Notes: generated by a model not told the origin, from the letters alone. A stretch of DNA of 64,000 nt from Hungatella hathewayi WAL-18680 (GCF_000235505.1 NZ_JH379027.1:1357181-1421180); one strand, 5' to 3'; counted from the first letter of the stretch, positions 17,671 to 25,652 are shown. Program-made: numbers and translations.

Positions 17671-17762
17671 TATAGTTTGCATACAATATTAACTAATTAT
17701 TTTCGTCATATTTCACAATTGATTCGTGTAAGATTACGTGATATTCTATAAAAAGAAAACAT

Positions 17763-17774
17763 TGTTTACAAACA
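17763..17774 (+). promoter_or_regulatory. Palindrome TGTTTACAAACA upstream of the ROK gene (candidate ROK operator)
   Basis: A 5+2+5 palindrome resembling XylR-type TTTGTTTAAACAAA sites, overlapping a plausible -35 (TTTACA) for the rightward ROK gene. The position fits autoregulation. The leftward ABC promoter lies about 100 bp away and carries related AGTTTG repeats. Confidence 0.45.
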
Positions 17775-17830
17775 TAAAATATGATTGCTATCCTGAGTGA
17801 ACAATTAAAAATGATAGGAGTAACATACTT

Positions 17831-19069
17831 ATGGACAAAAATTCAACCGGTTTTAAGCCAAAGAATTTGCGGACGAATAATTCAAAACTGATTATTGATT
17901 TATTTCGGAAGCAGGAGGAATTGTCTATCCAGGATTTGACCAATGCGGTAGGTTTGAGTAAGACTTCCATTATAAAAATCGTGCATCAGCTGATGGATGA
18001 CGGGATTGTCATCTCGGCTGGCAAGGGCTCGTCCACGGAGGAGGGAGGGAAGCGTCCCAATATCTATCGGCTGAATCCTTCCTACCTGTACTGCATCAGC
18101 GTCCTGTTTACGGATTATGAGTATACGGGGAAAATCATTGATTTAAAATTACAGACAATTCATACGATTACGCTGAGCTACGACTGTCCGCACAGCTATG
18201 AGGAAGTGGTGGATAATATTGTGAAAATCATTCAGGAACTTATGAAGATGGGAAATCTCCTTCCGGAGCAGCTCTGTGGCATTACCATCGGGATGCCAGG
18301 GGTTATCAACGCGAAGAAGGGAGTCATTGTGCGCCCGACGAGAGAATTTTCCTGTGAGCAGAATGCGCCGCTTAGGCAGAATGTGGCGGACAGACTGCCG
18401 TTCGAGACCAATATTTATTTTGACAATGCCTGCCGTTTTGGCGGATATTATGAGTTGCTGGACAATGAAGAGAGGCAGAGCCGCTCTGTTGTCGTGATAG
18501 AAACGTTTGAAAAATCCGTAGGCGGCTGTCTCATCCAGCAGGGGGAGTTGATACAGGGGGATAATGGTTTTGTCGGCGAGTTCGGCCACATCAAGACAGA
18601 CTACAAAACTTCCCGGAGATGTGCTTCCTGCGGGAACACCGGTTGCTTTGAGGCGACGGTTTGCTCTGATGGACTGGTGGCGGATGCGGGGAGCCGGGAT
18701 TACACCGGGTCGGCGCTGGAGCCTTTCCTGGAGAGTCATACACTAAATGCCGATATCATTTTCCAGGAAGCGAACCGGGGGGATGAACTGGCACAGAAGG
18801 TGGTGGATTATGCGGTCAATCAGTTTTGGGCGCTGATTCAGAATATCCGGTTTGTCTGCGACCCGTCGGAGATTATTATCCAGGGACTGTATTCGGCGGC
18901 CGGGGAATATTTCCACGATAATCTGTTGAAGGAACTGGTGTCTATGACCTACTATGACAGCTCCAACGTGCCGACGATTACCTTTTCCGATGTGGATTCC
19001 ATGCTTTCCCTTCACAGCGGTGCGGCGCTGTACTGTATTGACCAGTATTTTGGATTGAATCCGGATTAA
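17831..19069 (+). CDS. ROK-family transcriptional regulator
   Basis: 412 aa. An N-terminal winged helix-turn-helix (about 15-75; SIQDLTNAVGLSKTSIIKIVHQL) is followed by a ROK domain. The structural zinc motif C264-x2-C267-G-N-T-G-C272 is intact. The usual sugar-kinase-like DxGxT phosphate loop is not obvious (VVVIETFEKSVGG), as in the repressor branch of the family (XylR/NagC). It is divergent from the sugar ABC operon, which it probably represses until a sugar ligand binds. RBS TAGGAG lies upstream. Confidence 0.9.
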   Translation: MDKNSTGFKPKNLRTNNSKLIIDLFRKQEELSIQDLTNAVGLSKTSIIKIVHQLMDDGIVISAGKGSSTEEGGKRPNIYRLNPSYLYCISVLFTDYEYTGKIIDLKLQTIHTITLSYDCPHSYEEVVDNIVKIIQELMKMGNLLPEQLCGITIGMPGVINAKKGVIVRPTREFSCEQNAPLRQNVADRLPFETNIYFDNACRFGGYYELLDNEERQSRSVVVIETFEKSVGGCLIQQGELIQGDNGFVGEFGHIKTDYKTSRRCASCGNTGCFEATVCSDGLVADAGSRDYTGSALEPFLESHTLNADIIFQEANRGDELAQKVVDYAVNQFWALIQNIRFVCDPSEIIIQGLYSAAGEYFHDNLLKELVSMTYYDSSNVPTITFSDVDSMLSLHSGAALYCIDQYFGLNPD

Positions 19070-19107
19070 TCCGGATGAGATAGAAATATAACCAGGAGGA
19101 AATAGAA

Positions 19108-19479
19108 ATGTCAAAAGAAACAGATGCGTTAGCTTTAGCGATTGTAAACCACCATGGGGACGCCATGCCGTCCAAGGACCCTGACTATATCGTGCAGGAT
19201 TACGCCGAAGACGCCGTGGTGATTACAAACCTGGCAGACAAACCCGCCCGCGGCCACGATGAAATCCGGGCGTTGATTCAGGACTGTTTACAGTATGAGG
19301 TCCTCATGAGTGACGAAGTCCCAACCAGAATCATCCGCCAGGAATGCGCTGATGGCTGCGTCCTGCACGTATTTGAAAAACCGGGCGCGGATGTGTTCGG
19401 GGCGGAGACTTATGTGATTGAAAATGATAAGATTGTGTTGGAGACGGCTTATATCCAGTTTGGGAGTACGCCGCAGTAA
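19108..19479 (+). CDS. NTF2-like/SnoaL-type small protein
   Basis: 123 aa, one cone-shaped NTF2-like domain: an N-terminal helix pair (HGDAMPSKDPDYIVQDYAEDAVVITN) and then strands (RGHDEIRALIQDCL, VLHVFEKPG, ETYVIENDKIVLETAYIQF). Members are ligand-binding or cyclase/isomerase-like; no catalytic residues can be assigned here. AGGAGG precedes the ATG. It starts 38 bp after the ROK gene and ends at a strong terminator, so it may be read from the ROK promoter. Confidence 0.75.
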   Translation: MSKETDALALAIVNHHGDAMPSKDPDYIVQDYAEDAVVITNLADKPARGHDEIRALIQDCLQYEVLMSDEVPTRIIRQECADGCVLHVFEKPGADVFGAETYVIENDKIVLETAYIQFGSTPQ

Positions 19480-19486
19480 ACGAGTC

Positions 19487-19520
19487 GAGGGATGCCCGTG
19501 GGGCATCCCTCTTGTTTTGG
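19487..19520 (+). terminator. Rho-independent terminator
   Basis: GAGGGATGCCC (19487-19497), GTG loop, GGGCATCCCTC (19501-19511), then TTGTTTTGG. A perfect 11-bp GC-rich stem that ends the NTF2-like transcript. Confidence 0.9.
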
Positions 19521-19565
19521 TTTGTTTTGTATTAGAATGAAAGATGTCAGGTACTGTTATCGCAG

Positions 19566-19724
19566 TTACATTTTTACAAATACATCTTTGCCCAGACCAC
19601 AGATTGGGCATACCCAATCGTCCGGGATGTCCTCGAATGCGGTTCCGGGTGCGATACCGCCATCCGGGTCACCTACCTCCGGGTCGTACTCATAGCCACA
19701 TGGCTCACATAAATATTTATCCAT
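19566..19724 (-). CDS. Rubredoxin, 52 aa
   Basis: Small iron-sulfur electron carrier. [19 protein letters not shown] begins a near-textbook rubredoxin: C6-x2-C9 and C39-x2-C42 bind the single iron, with the family-typical segments [18 protein letters not shown] and CGLGKD between and after. Acidic, cytosolic and of full usual length. A perfect AAGGAGG lies 9 nt before the ATG. It stands alone. It probably gives electrons to an oxidoreductase of the oxygen/peroxide detoxification type, none of which is adjacent. Confidence 0.95.
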   Translation of the reverse strand: MDKYLCEPCGYEYDPEVGDPDGGIAPGTAFEDIPDDWVCPICGLGKDVFVKM

Positions 19725-19895
19725 GACCAATTACCTCCTTGTATAAGAATTTATTTTCATTTTTTTATTCACTATATATTTGATACATTTATAGTATACA
19801 GACTGTCCTGGAAAAAGACTGTTGCATTTGCAACAAAAATGTTATAAAATGAAAAAATGTTTTTATAGAACAGGTGACAGAAGGCGGGGAGGAAG

Positions 19896-20888
19896 ATGGC
19901 GAGAAAACTTCAGATTAGTAAAGTATTAAAAATAGCGGCCGGCAGTATGGCGGCCATTGTGATAGCGGGATGGCTGCAGCTCTCCTATGTGACATCGGCG
20001 GGGGTGATTACGCTTCTCAGCATTCAGAATACGAAGCGGGAGACTGTGTTCGTCATGCTGAAGCGGGTAGCGGCGTTCGTGATAGCATTGTTGATTGCAT
20101 ATACGGTTTTCTCCGTCCTGGGATTTTGCCCTCTGGCTCTTGGCGTATTTCTGGCATTCTTTGTGGGTATTTGCCATCTTTGCTCATTTCAGGATGCCAT
20201 CGCCATGAACACGGTCCTGGTGACCCATTTTTATGCGGAGCAGTCCATGAGCTGGATGTGGATTCAAAATGAAGCTCTGCTGCTGCTGGTCGGCGCCGGA
20301 ATCGGAGTTCTCATGAATCTCTACATTCCGGATAACAGCAGGACAATCCGCAAAGCCCAGATGGAGATTGACGGAGCCATAAAGGGAATTCTCGGCCGGA
20401 TGTCCTCCACGGTTTTGCAGGAATCCAAAGCCCATTACGATGGAAAATGCTTTCTGGAGCTGGAGGAACTGCTGCATCATGCCTACGGGGAAGCGGTGGC
20501 TAACCGCGACAACCGGCTGCTCACCGACACCCGGTATTATCTAAACTACATGAACATGCGCACGGCGCAGTCCCACATTTTAAAGCGGATTTATGAAAAT
20601 ATCTGCCTGCTGAATGCCGTTCCCTCCCAGACCTATGCGGTGTCAGCATTTATCGGAAAAATATCCGACAGTTTCCGGGAGTCCAACAATGCGGAGAGTC
20701 TGCTAAAGCAGCTGGAGAAGCTGAAACTGGAGATGAAGGAGGAAGCGCTTCCCGTGACCCGTGAGGAATTTGAAAACCGGGCGGTCCTGTACCGGATTCT
20801 GTATGATTTGGAAGAATTCCTGATGGAGAAGCGGCGGTTCGTGGAGGCGTTGACCGAAAAAGAAAAACAGTTGTACTGGGAGAATTGA
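19896..20888 (+). CDS. Aromatic acid exporter family (ArAE/FUSC-like) membrane protein
   Basis: 330 aa. Four or five N-terminal transmembrane helices span about 12-150 (IAAGSMAAIVIAGWLQLSYV, AFVIALLIAYTVFSVLGF, EALLLLVGAGIGVLMNLYIP). A long charged, helical cytosolic C-terminal domain follows. This matches ArAE_1 proteins of Firmicutes, half the size of the proteobacterial exporters. GGGGAGG precedes the ATG. The substrate is unknown. Confidence 0.8.
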   Translation: MARKLQISKVLKIAAGSMAAIVIAGWLQLSYVTSAGVITLLSIQNTKRETVFVMLKRVAAFVIALLIAYTVFSVLGFCPLALGVFLAFFVGICHLCSFQDAIAMNTVLVTHFYAEQSMSWMWIQNEALLLLVGAGIGVLMNLYIPDNSRTIRKAQMEIDGAIKGILGRMSSTVLQESKAHYDGKCFLELEELLHHAYGEAVANRDNRLLTDTRYYLNYMNMRTAQSHILKRIYENICLLNAVPSQTYAVSAFIGKISDSFRESNNAESLLKQLEKLKLEMKEEALPVTREEFENRAVLYRILYDLEEFLMEKRRFVEALTEKEKQLYWEN

Positions 20889-20965
20889 CATCAAGGGCCC
20901 CAACGCTGTCCGTATGAAACCACCTTCCCCAATCCATACTATCAAAAAAAGGCAGGTGATAGTCA

Positions 20966-21118
20966 ATGGATAAAGACAAGCAGGAAAAATGGAACCAGAA
21001 GAAATCCAATGAGATGTTCAACAGCATTACCGAGAAGGTAAAACCGGAAAACCAGAACCAGACCCACAATTCCAGACGGGAAGGCATGGGGCCCAACACC
21101 AAACGCAAACCAGATTAG
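20966..21118 (+). CDS. Small hydrophilic protein, 50 aa, unknown function
   Basis: Starts MDKDKQEKWNQKKSNEMFNS and ends REGMGPNTKRKPD. Strongly hydrophilic, rich in Lys, Asn and Gln, with no membrane segment. The composition recalls small acid-soluble spore-type proteins, but I do not recognise a family motif. GGCAGGTGAT provides a ribosome site and a good terminator follows, which supports a real gene. Confidence 0.6.
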   Translation: MDKDKQEKWNQKKSNEMFNSITEKVKPENQNQTHNSRREGMGPNTKRKPD

Positions 21119-21122
21119 AATC

Positions 21123-21151
21123 AGCGCCCAGGAGGGCGCTCTTTCGCTTTT
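21123..21151 (+). terminator. Rho-independent terminator
   Basis: AGCGCCC (21123-21129), AGGA loop, GGGCGCT (21134-21140), followed by CTTTCGCTTTT. Confidence 0.85.
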
Positions 21152-21165
21152 ATCACCTAAAAAAG

Positions 21166-21218
21166 GCAATATCTAGCGCTCTATGACATACAAATAACAA
21201 AATATAGCAATTTCTAGC
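21166..21218 (+). promoter_or_regulatory. Direct repeats upstream of nrdR
   Basis: GCAATATCTAGC (21166-21177) and GCAATTTCTAGC (21207-21218) differ at one base and are 41 bp apart, close to four helical turns. They precede nrdR by 77 bp. They do not clearly match the usual NrdR box, so their role is open. Confidence 0.4.
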
Positions 21219-21294
21219 AAATTAGAACTTGCGTTACCCTCCACCCTGGGTTAAAATGGACATAACCAAATGAGTTTTACAGGAGGAAAAAGTC

Positions 21295-21747
21295 GTGAAA
21301 TGCCCATATTGTAATGAAGACGATACGAAGGTAATTGATTCCAGACCAGCCGACGACAACAGCTCTATCCGCAGACGGCGTCAGTGCGAGCGGTGCGGGA
21401 AGCGTTTTACCACGTATGAGAAACTGGAGACCATGCCTTTGATGGTGATCAAGAAGGACAACTCCAGGGAAACGTATGACAGAGCCAAGATTGAGGCCGG
21501 TATCGTGCATTCCTGTCACAAGAGACCGGTATCCATCCAGCAGATTAACAGTATGATTGACGAGATTGAGAACCAGATATTCAATATGGAGGAGAAAGAG
21601 GTGGAGACCTCCATCATCGGAGAACTGGTGATGACGAAGTTAAAAGAGGTGGATGAGGTGGCCTACGTGAGATTTGCTTCCGTGTACCGGGAATTCAAGG
21701 ACGTGAATACCTTCATGGAAGAGATAGGAAAATTATTAAAGAAGTAG
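21295..21747 (+). CDS. nrdR: Transcriptional repressor NrdR
   Basis: 150 aa, the usual length. The N-terminal zinc ribbon has C3-x2-C6 and C31-x2-C34 (MKCPYCNEDD; RRRRQCERCGKRFTTYEK). The ATP-cone domain follows (PLMVIKKDNSRETYDRAKIEAGI). It represses ribonucleotide reductase genes in response to (d)ATP; none are in the window. AGGAGG precedes the start. It leads the conserved block nrdR-yqeG-aroE-aroK-aroQ. Confidence 0.97.
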   Translation: MKCPYCNEDDTKVIDSRPADDNSSIRRRRQCERCGKRFTTYEKLETMPLMVIKKDNSRETYDRAKIEAGIVHSCHKRPVSIQQINSMIDEIENQIFNMEEKEVETSIIGELVMTKLKEVDEVAYVRFASVYREFKDVNTFMEEIGKLLKK

Positions 21748-21753
21748 GTCGAA

Positions 21754-22272
21754 ATGATGTTAGAGCGATTTTATCCCAAAAAGCAGGTCGATTCTGCTTA
21801 CGAGATACCCTATAAGGAGTTATATGAGCGGGGCATCAGAGGCGTTATCTTTGACGTGGATAACACTCTGGTGCCCCATGGGGCGCCGGCAGATGAGCGG
21901 GCGCTTGCGTTATTTCAAGAGTTTCATCAGATGGGCATGAAGACGTGTCTTCTCTCCAACAACAAGGAGCCGAGGGTGGCATCCTTTGCCGGCCAGGTGG
22001 ATTCTCCCTACATTTACAAGGGGGGAAAACCAGGTATTGGGGGGTATGAGAAGGCCATGGAGAAGATGGGAACGGAGCGGGAAACCACGGTTTTTGTGGG
22101 CGACCAGCTGTTTACCGATGTGTACGGGGCCAACCGGACGGGAATATACAGTTACCTGGTGAAACCCATTCATCCGAAAGAGGAGATACAGATTGTGATA
22201 AAACGATGGTTTGAGGCCATCGTCTTATATTTTTACCATCGGAAATGTGAGAGGGAGAGCAGAGAGTCATGA
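21754..22272 (+). CDS. YqeG-family HAD IIIA phosphatase
   Basis: 172 aa. HAD motif I is D34-V-D36 in GVIFDVDNTLVPHG, motif II LLSNN, and motif III/IV VFVGDQLFTDVYGANR. A small phosphatase of the Bacillus YqeG group, often next to aroE and ribosome-associated genes. The substrate is not established. The start is one of two adjacent ATGs with a weak RBS. Its stop overlaps the aroE start (ATGA), so the genes are coupled. Confidence 0.9.
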   Translation: MMLERFYPKKQVDSAYEIPYKELYERGIRGVIFDVDNTLVPHGAPADERALALFQEFHQMGMKTCLLSNNKEPRVASFAGQVDSPYIYKGGKPGIGGYEKAMEKMGTERETTVFVGDQLFTDVYGANRTGIYSYLVKPIHPKEEIQIVIKRWFEAIVLYFYHRKCERESRES

Positions 22273-23159
22273 TAAGTGCAAAAGGCAGAGTGTGCGGAGT
22301 TATAGCAAATCCGGTGGAGCATTCCATGTCGCCATTGATGCAGAATTTTTATGGGCAGGAGACCGGCGTGGACTTTGCTTACGTGCCGTTTAAGGTGCTG
22401 GAGGAAGATGTGGAGGCGGCTGTGGCCGGTGCCTATGCACTGAATATATGGGGACTGAATGTGACGGTGCCCCATAAGCAGCGGGTAATGCCATATTTGA
22501 AGGAGATTGACGAGGACGCGAAGGCGATCGGAGCCGTCAATACGCTGGTGCGGATGGACGGTGGTTACAAGGGATATAATACGGATGCGGCCGGGCTTCT
22601 CAGAGCCATGCAGGAAGAGGACATCGAGATAGCCGGGCAGGACTGCATTCTCATCGGGGCAGGCGGTGCGGCCAAAGCGGCGGCCTATGTGCTGGCGAAG
22701 GAAGGTGCCAGGATTGTCTATATTCTGAACCGGAATGTGGGGCGGGCGGAGGAACTGGCCCGTGAGATGAATGAGCGGTTTGGCAGGACGGTGATGCATG
22801 CCATGGCGCTGGAGGAGTACAACAAGCTGCCCTATGTGAAAAATGGCTATCTTGCGGTGCAGGCCACCAGCGTGGGGATGCACGGGGCGTCGGTCAGCGG
22901 CAGTCAGGAAGGACAGGCGCCAATCGAGGACACCTATTTTTATTCCATGATACATACTGGAGTTGACATCATTTACACGCCCATGAAGACAGCGTTTATG
23001 TCCTATGTGGAGGCGGCCGGCGGCCGGACCATGAACGGGCTGACCATGCTGCTGTATCAGGGAATCGAGGCGTTTGAAACATGGAATCCGGAGGTGAAGG
23101 TATCGAAGGAAACCGTGGAGAAAGCGAAGGAACTGGTGATGGCCAGACTGAGAGGATAA
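22269..23159 (+). CDS. aroE: Shikimate dehydrogenase
   Basis: 296 aa. The N-terminal substrate domain has NPVEHSMSPLMQNFYGQ and the catalytic-lysine region LNVTVPHKQRVMPYL. The NADP-binding Rossmann loop is LIGAGGAAKAAAYVLAKEGA, followed by YILNRNVGRAEELA. It reduces 3-dehydroshikimate to shikimate in aromatic amino acid synthesis. It is followed by aroK and aroQ, giving three consecutive chorismate-pathway steps. Confidence 0.95.
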   Translation: MISAKGRVCGVIANPVEHSMSPLMQNFYGQETGVDFAYVPFKVLEEDVEAAVAGAYALNIWGLNVTVPHKQRVMPYLKEIDEDAKAIGAVNTLVRMDGGYKGYNTDAAGLLRAMQEEDIEIAGQDCILIGAGGAAKAAAYVLAKEGARIVYILNRNVGRAEELAREMNERFGRTVMHAMALEEYNKLPYVKNGYLAVQATSVGMHGASVSGSQEGQAPIEDTYFYSMIHTGVDIIYTPMKTAFMSYVEAAGGRTMNGLTMLLYQGIEAFETWNPEVKVSKETVEKAKELVMARLRG

Positions 23160-23169
23160 GAGGTTGGAA

Positions 23170-23679
23170 ATGGACAGGCAGAACATGATCTTAATTGGTT
23201 TTATGGGAGCGGGAAAGACCAGCGTGGGCGAAGAACTGGCGGGACGCTTCGGAAAAACGCTGATTGACACAGACCGGATGATCGAAGAACGGGCCGGCAT
23301 GAGCATCTCGGACATCTTTGCGGTACAGGGCGAGGAAGCGTTTCGCCGTCTGGAGACAGAGGTGCTGGAGCAGTTGATATCTGAGGCCAGCGGTGAGATG
23401 ATATCCGTAGGTGGCGGCCTTCCTCTCCGGGAAGAGAACCGAAAACTGTTAAAAAAACTTGGAACTGTCATCTACCTGCGCGTGCGGCCAGAGACAGTGC
23501 TGGCACGGCTGAAGGGAGATACCACGAGACCGCTTCTTCAGGGAGACGATGTGGAAGAAAAGGTGAACAGCCTGCTGTCAAAGCGTGGTCCCATCTATGA
23601 GATGGCGGCGGACAGAATCATATCTGTGGATGGACGGAGCGTGGAGCAGATTGCGGACGCTATTATGGCGGAAAGATAG
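23170..23679 (+). CDS. aroK: Shikimate kinase
   Basis: 169 aa P-loop kinase. Walker A GFMGAGKTS lies at residues 10-18. D/R substrate contacts are in LIDTDRMIEERAGMSISDIF, and the VGGGLPLREENR motif and the LID-region arginines (GDTTRPLLQ) are present. It phosphorylates shikimate with ATP. The ATG at 23170 is preferred over the in-frame TTG at 23164 because AGAGG lies 6 nt upstream. Confidence 0.95.
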   Translation: MDRQNMILIGFMGAGKTSVGEELAGRFGKTLIDTDRMIEERAGMSISDIFAVQGEEAFRRLETEVLEQLISEASGEMISVGGGLPLREENRKLLKKLGTVIYLRVRPETVLARLKGDTTRPLLQGDDVEEKVNSLLSKRGPIYEMAADRIISVDGRSVEQIADAIMAER

Positions 23680-23729
23680 AACAGAATGGCATTATGATAT
23701 GATAGATGTAAAGGAGGTTTACATATTAT

Positions 23730-24158
23730 ATGAAACTGCTGGTACTAAACGGACCAAACATCAACTTTGTAGGAATCCGTGAAAAAGGCATTTACGGAAC
23801 GGAAGACTATGCGTCCCTGGTGACCGCGCTGGAGACAAAAGCCCAGTCCGAGGGTCACGATATTGAAGTATTCCAGAGCAACTACGAGGGCGCCCTCATC
23901 GACAAAATCCAGGAGGCCTATCACACCGGAGTGGAAGGCATCATCATCAACCCCGGCGCCTTCACCCATTACAGCTACGCGCTAAGAGATGCACTAGCCT
24001 CCCTGGAGATTCCCAAGGTCGAGGTCCACATCTCCAACGTCCACAAGCGGGAAGAATTCCGCCACACCTCCGTCACCGCCCCCGTCTGCACCGGCCAGGT
24101 CGTAGGCCTGGGCCTGAAAGGTTACGCGCTGGCTATGGATTTTCTGACTGGGAAATAA
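23730..24158 (+). CDS. aroQ: Type II 3-dehydroquinate dehydratase
   Basis: 142 aa, usual dodecameric small enzyme. Signatures are VLNGPNINFVGIREKGIYG (catalytic Tyr22), NPGAFTHYSYALRDAL (H80) and EVHISNVHKREEFRHTS (H100). It dehydrates 3-dehydroquinate. AAAGGAGG is upstream and a strong terminator downstream. Confidence 0.96.
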   Translation: MKLLVLNGPNINFVGIREKGIYGTEDYASLVTALETKAQSEGHDIEVFQSNYEGALIDKIQEAYHTGVEGIIINPGAFTHYSYALRDALASLEIPKVEVHISNVHKREEFRHTSVTAPVCTGQVVGLGLKGYALAMDFLTGK

Positions 24159-24163
24159 GATAT

Positions 24164-24221
24164 AAAAAGCACCCGAATTTTTCTTCGAAGAATTTTCTTG
24201 AAGGAATTCAGGTGCTTTTTT
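24164..24221 (+). terminator. Terminator of the aro block
   Basis: AAAAAGCACC (24164-24173) pairs with GGTGCTTTTTT (24211-24221). The inner GAATT/AATTC arm and the palindromic TTCTTCGAAGAA give a long hairpin ending in a T6 run. Confidence 0.88.
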
Positions 24222-24222
24222 G

Positions 24223-24314
24223 AGAGATTATCTGGCAGGCGTCGCCTCTCCTGCATTTCTTTTGACCCAGAGGGTGCGTGGTTGCAACGAAATTTACCAC
24301 CTCAGATAATCTCT
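24223..24314. repeat. 12-bp perfect inverted repeat enclosing three small hairpins (cloverleaf-like element)
   Basis: AGAGATTATCTG (24223-24234) and CAGATAATCTCT (24303-24314) are perfectly complementary, 68 bp apart. Between them are three local stems: GCAGG/CCTGC (24235-24254), ACCC/GGGT (24265-24275) and GTGGT/ACCAC (24278-24300). The whole can fold as a four-way junction on either strand. It lies between the aro terminator and the 3' end of the leftward nuclease gene. No U-run follows on either side. It is not a tRNA and I know no matching riboswitch. Confidence 0.55.
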
Positions 24315-24345
24315 TACTATCATTTATACCTCTATTATAACGTGG

Positions 24346-24723
24346 CTATTCTTTTTTGTAAAGATAAGTTTTGTTCCTCAAATAGTTTTGGAGTCTTTTA
24401 TGACTGATTTTCCAGCAGGAAATAATAGAATTTTTGAAATCGGGTTCTTCTTCGGAAGTACAGAGGCGGAGAACAATCTGGACATATTCATCTGAATCAG
24501 GAAGTTTTTTTATCAGGAGGGCGGAATTTCTATTTCTGTCCTTAAAAATATAATCAGGCGATGTAACCGCACTTTCCAAGGATTGAATGGCATCTTCAAA
24601 GGAGTCAGGATGACGTTCCAATATATGTTTCATTTGATTCTCGGTTATAATCACTTCATCCGTGACGATATCATCCGTAATGCATGTAAATAAATTTTTA
24701 TTTAGTTTTCCTACGGTATACAC
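24346..24723 (-). CDS. PBECR-like nuclease/toxin-fold protein
   Basis: About 125 aa. The core ITENQMKHILERHPDSF, then KDRNRNSALLIKKLPDSDEYVQIVLRL and a final ISCWKISHKRLQNYL with a C-terminal LYKK, is the pattern of the phage-type PBECR domains (Barnase-EndoU-ColicinE5/D-RelE-like RNases). No antitoxin-like partner is adjacent. I choose the GTG at 24723, 6 nt after GAGGTG; the GTG at 24732 is the alternative. It has its own promoter, lower GC than its neighbours, and structured repeats on both sides, suggesting acquired DNA. Activity is untested. Confidence 0.65.
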   Translation of the reverse strand: MYTVGKLNKNLFTCITDDIVTDEVIITENQMKHILERHPDSFEDAIQSLESAVTSPDYIFKDRNRNSALLIKKLPDSDEYVQIVLRLCTSEEEPDFKNSIISCWKISHKRLQNYLRNKTYLYKKE

Positions 24724-24777
24724 AGGTGGCACCTCATTTGTATGTAAAAAGATATATCAAACATGGGTAAAAAAGAT

Positions 24778-24874
24778 GAGACTGATTTCGTGATGAGAAA
24801 TTAAAACAACGGTTTCTCAAGATAATTGACTCATGATTCGTTAGATAGCTAGATTATACCATCAGGTCAGTCTC
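24778..24874. repeat. Second structured inverted repeat, in the leader of the PBECR-like gene
   Basis: GAGACTGA (24778-24785) and TCAGTCTC (24867-24874) enclose a TGAGAAA/TTTCTCA hairpin (24794-24819) and the near-palindrome GACTCATGATTC. The right arm lies in the spacer of the leftward promoter at 24853-24881. Confidence 0.4.
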
Positions 24875-24881
24875 TTTACAA
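24853..24881 (-). promoter_or_regulatory. Promoter of the PBECR-like gene
   Basis: Leftward TTGTAA (24881-24876), 17-bp spacer, TATAAT (24858-24853). It predicts a leader of about 120 nt containing the hairpins listed above. Confidence 0.75.
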
Positions 24882-24959
24882 GTATTATATTTTACACCCA
24901 GGAAAATCCGCCCAACGAGAATAAATGCGGCCGTTTGAGCAGATAATTGTAAAAAAAGG

Positions 24960-24988
24960 TTGAAAATGCAAGGCGTATAGTATAGAAT
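24960..24988 (+). promoter_or_regulatory. Promoter of efp
   Basis: TTGAAA (24960-24965), 17-bp spacer, TAGAAT (24983-24988), giving a leader of about 42 nt. Confidence 0.7.
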
Positions 24989-25036
24989 ATAAAGGATTAA
25001 GAGAATTTCGAGAATTTCAAGGAGGAATATCAGTTT

Positions 25037-25594
25037 ATGATATCAGCGGGCGATTTTAGGAACGGTATAACATTGGAGATTGAGGGTAACGTATATCAGA
25101 TTATGGAATTCCAGCATGTAAAACCTGGTAAGGGTGCTGCTTTCGTTAGAACAAAGATTAAGAACGTGATGAGTGGCGGCGTAGTGGAGAGAACTTTCAG
25201 ACCAACTGAGAAGTTCCCGGCAGCCAGAATTGACAGAGTGGACATGCAGTATCTGTACTCTGACGGCGATTTATTCCATTTCATGGATGTAAATACCTAC
25301 GAGCAGGTTGCACTGAATCAGGAAGCAATCGGCGATGCATTAAAGTTTGTGAAAGAGAATGAGATGGTGAAGATTTGCTCCTACAACGGCAACGTATTCT
25401 CCGTAGAGCCACCATTATTTGTAGAACTGGAAATCACAGATACGGAGCCTGGCTTCAAGGGCGATACCGCTCAGGGAGCTACCAAACCGGCTGTTGTTGA
25501 GACAGGCGCTACCGTTTACGTACCACTGTTCGTAGACCAGGGCGACAAGATTAAGATTGACACACGTACTGGTGAGTATTTATCCAGAGTATAA
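25037..25594 (+). CDS. efp: Translation elongation factor P
   Basis: 185 aa, standard three-OB-domain factor that relieves ribosome stalling at polyproline. The modification loop is [12 protein letters not shown] with K32 at the tip. The C-terminal signature [30 protein letters not shown] is intact. AAGGAGG precedes the ATG. The two proline-rich surface proteins nearby are the kind of product that needs it. A hairpin terminator follows. Confidence 0.97.
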   Translation: MISAGDFRNGITLEIEGNVYQIMEFQHVKPGKGAAFVRTKIKNVMSGGVVERTFRPTEKFPAARIDRVDMQYLYSDGDLFHFMDVNTYEQVALNQEAIGDALKFVKENEMVKICSYNGNVFSVEPPLFVELEITDTEPGFKGDTAQGATKPAVVETGATVYVPLFVDQGDKIKIDTRTGEYLSRV

Positions 25595-25607
25595 GAACAT
25601 TGAGAAT

Positions 25608-25652
25608 AGAACCCGGGACGTATGGCGCGGCCTCTCCTGGGTTCTTTTTTTA
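25608..25652 (+). terminator. Terminator of efp
   Basis: AGAACCC (25608-25614) pairs with GGGTTCT (25639-25645), followed by a run of seven T. Confidence 0.8.

Noticed and set aside
19492-19695. 67-codon plus-strand open frame
   Set aside because: Complementary to the rubredoxin gene, which has all four cysteine ligands and a perfect ribosome site.
22233-23471. 412-codon open frame on the minus strand
   Set aside because: Antisense to aroE and aroK, whose products are unmistakable. The product is His/Arg-rich with no family features and there is no ribosome site.
24223-24314. Possible tRNA because of the cloverleaf shape
   Set aside because: The closing stem is 12 bp, there is no T-loop consensus GGTTCRA or CCA end, and arm lengths do not fit.
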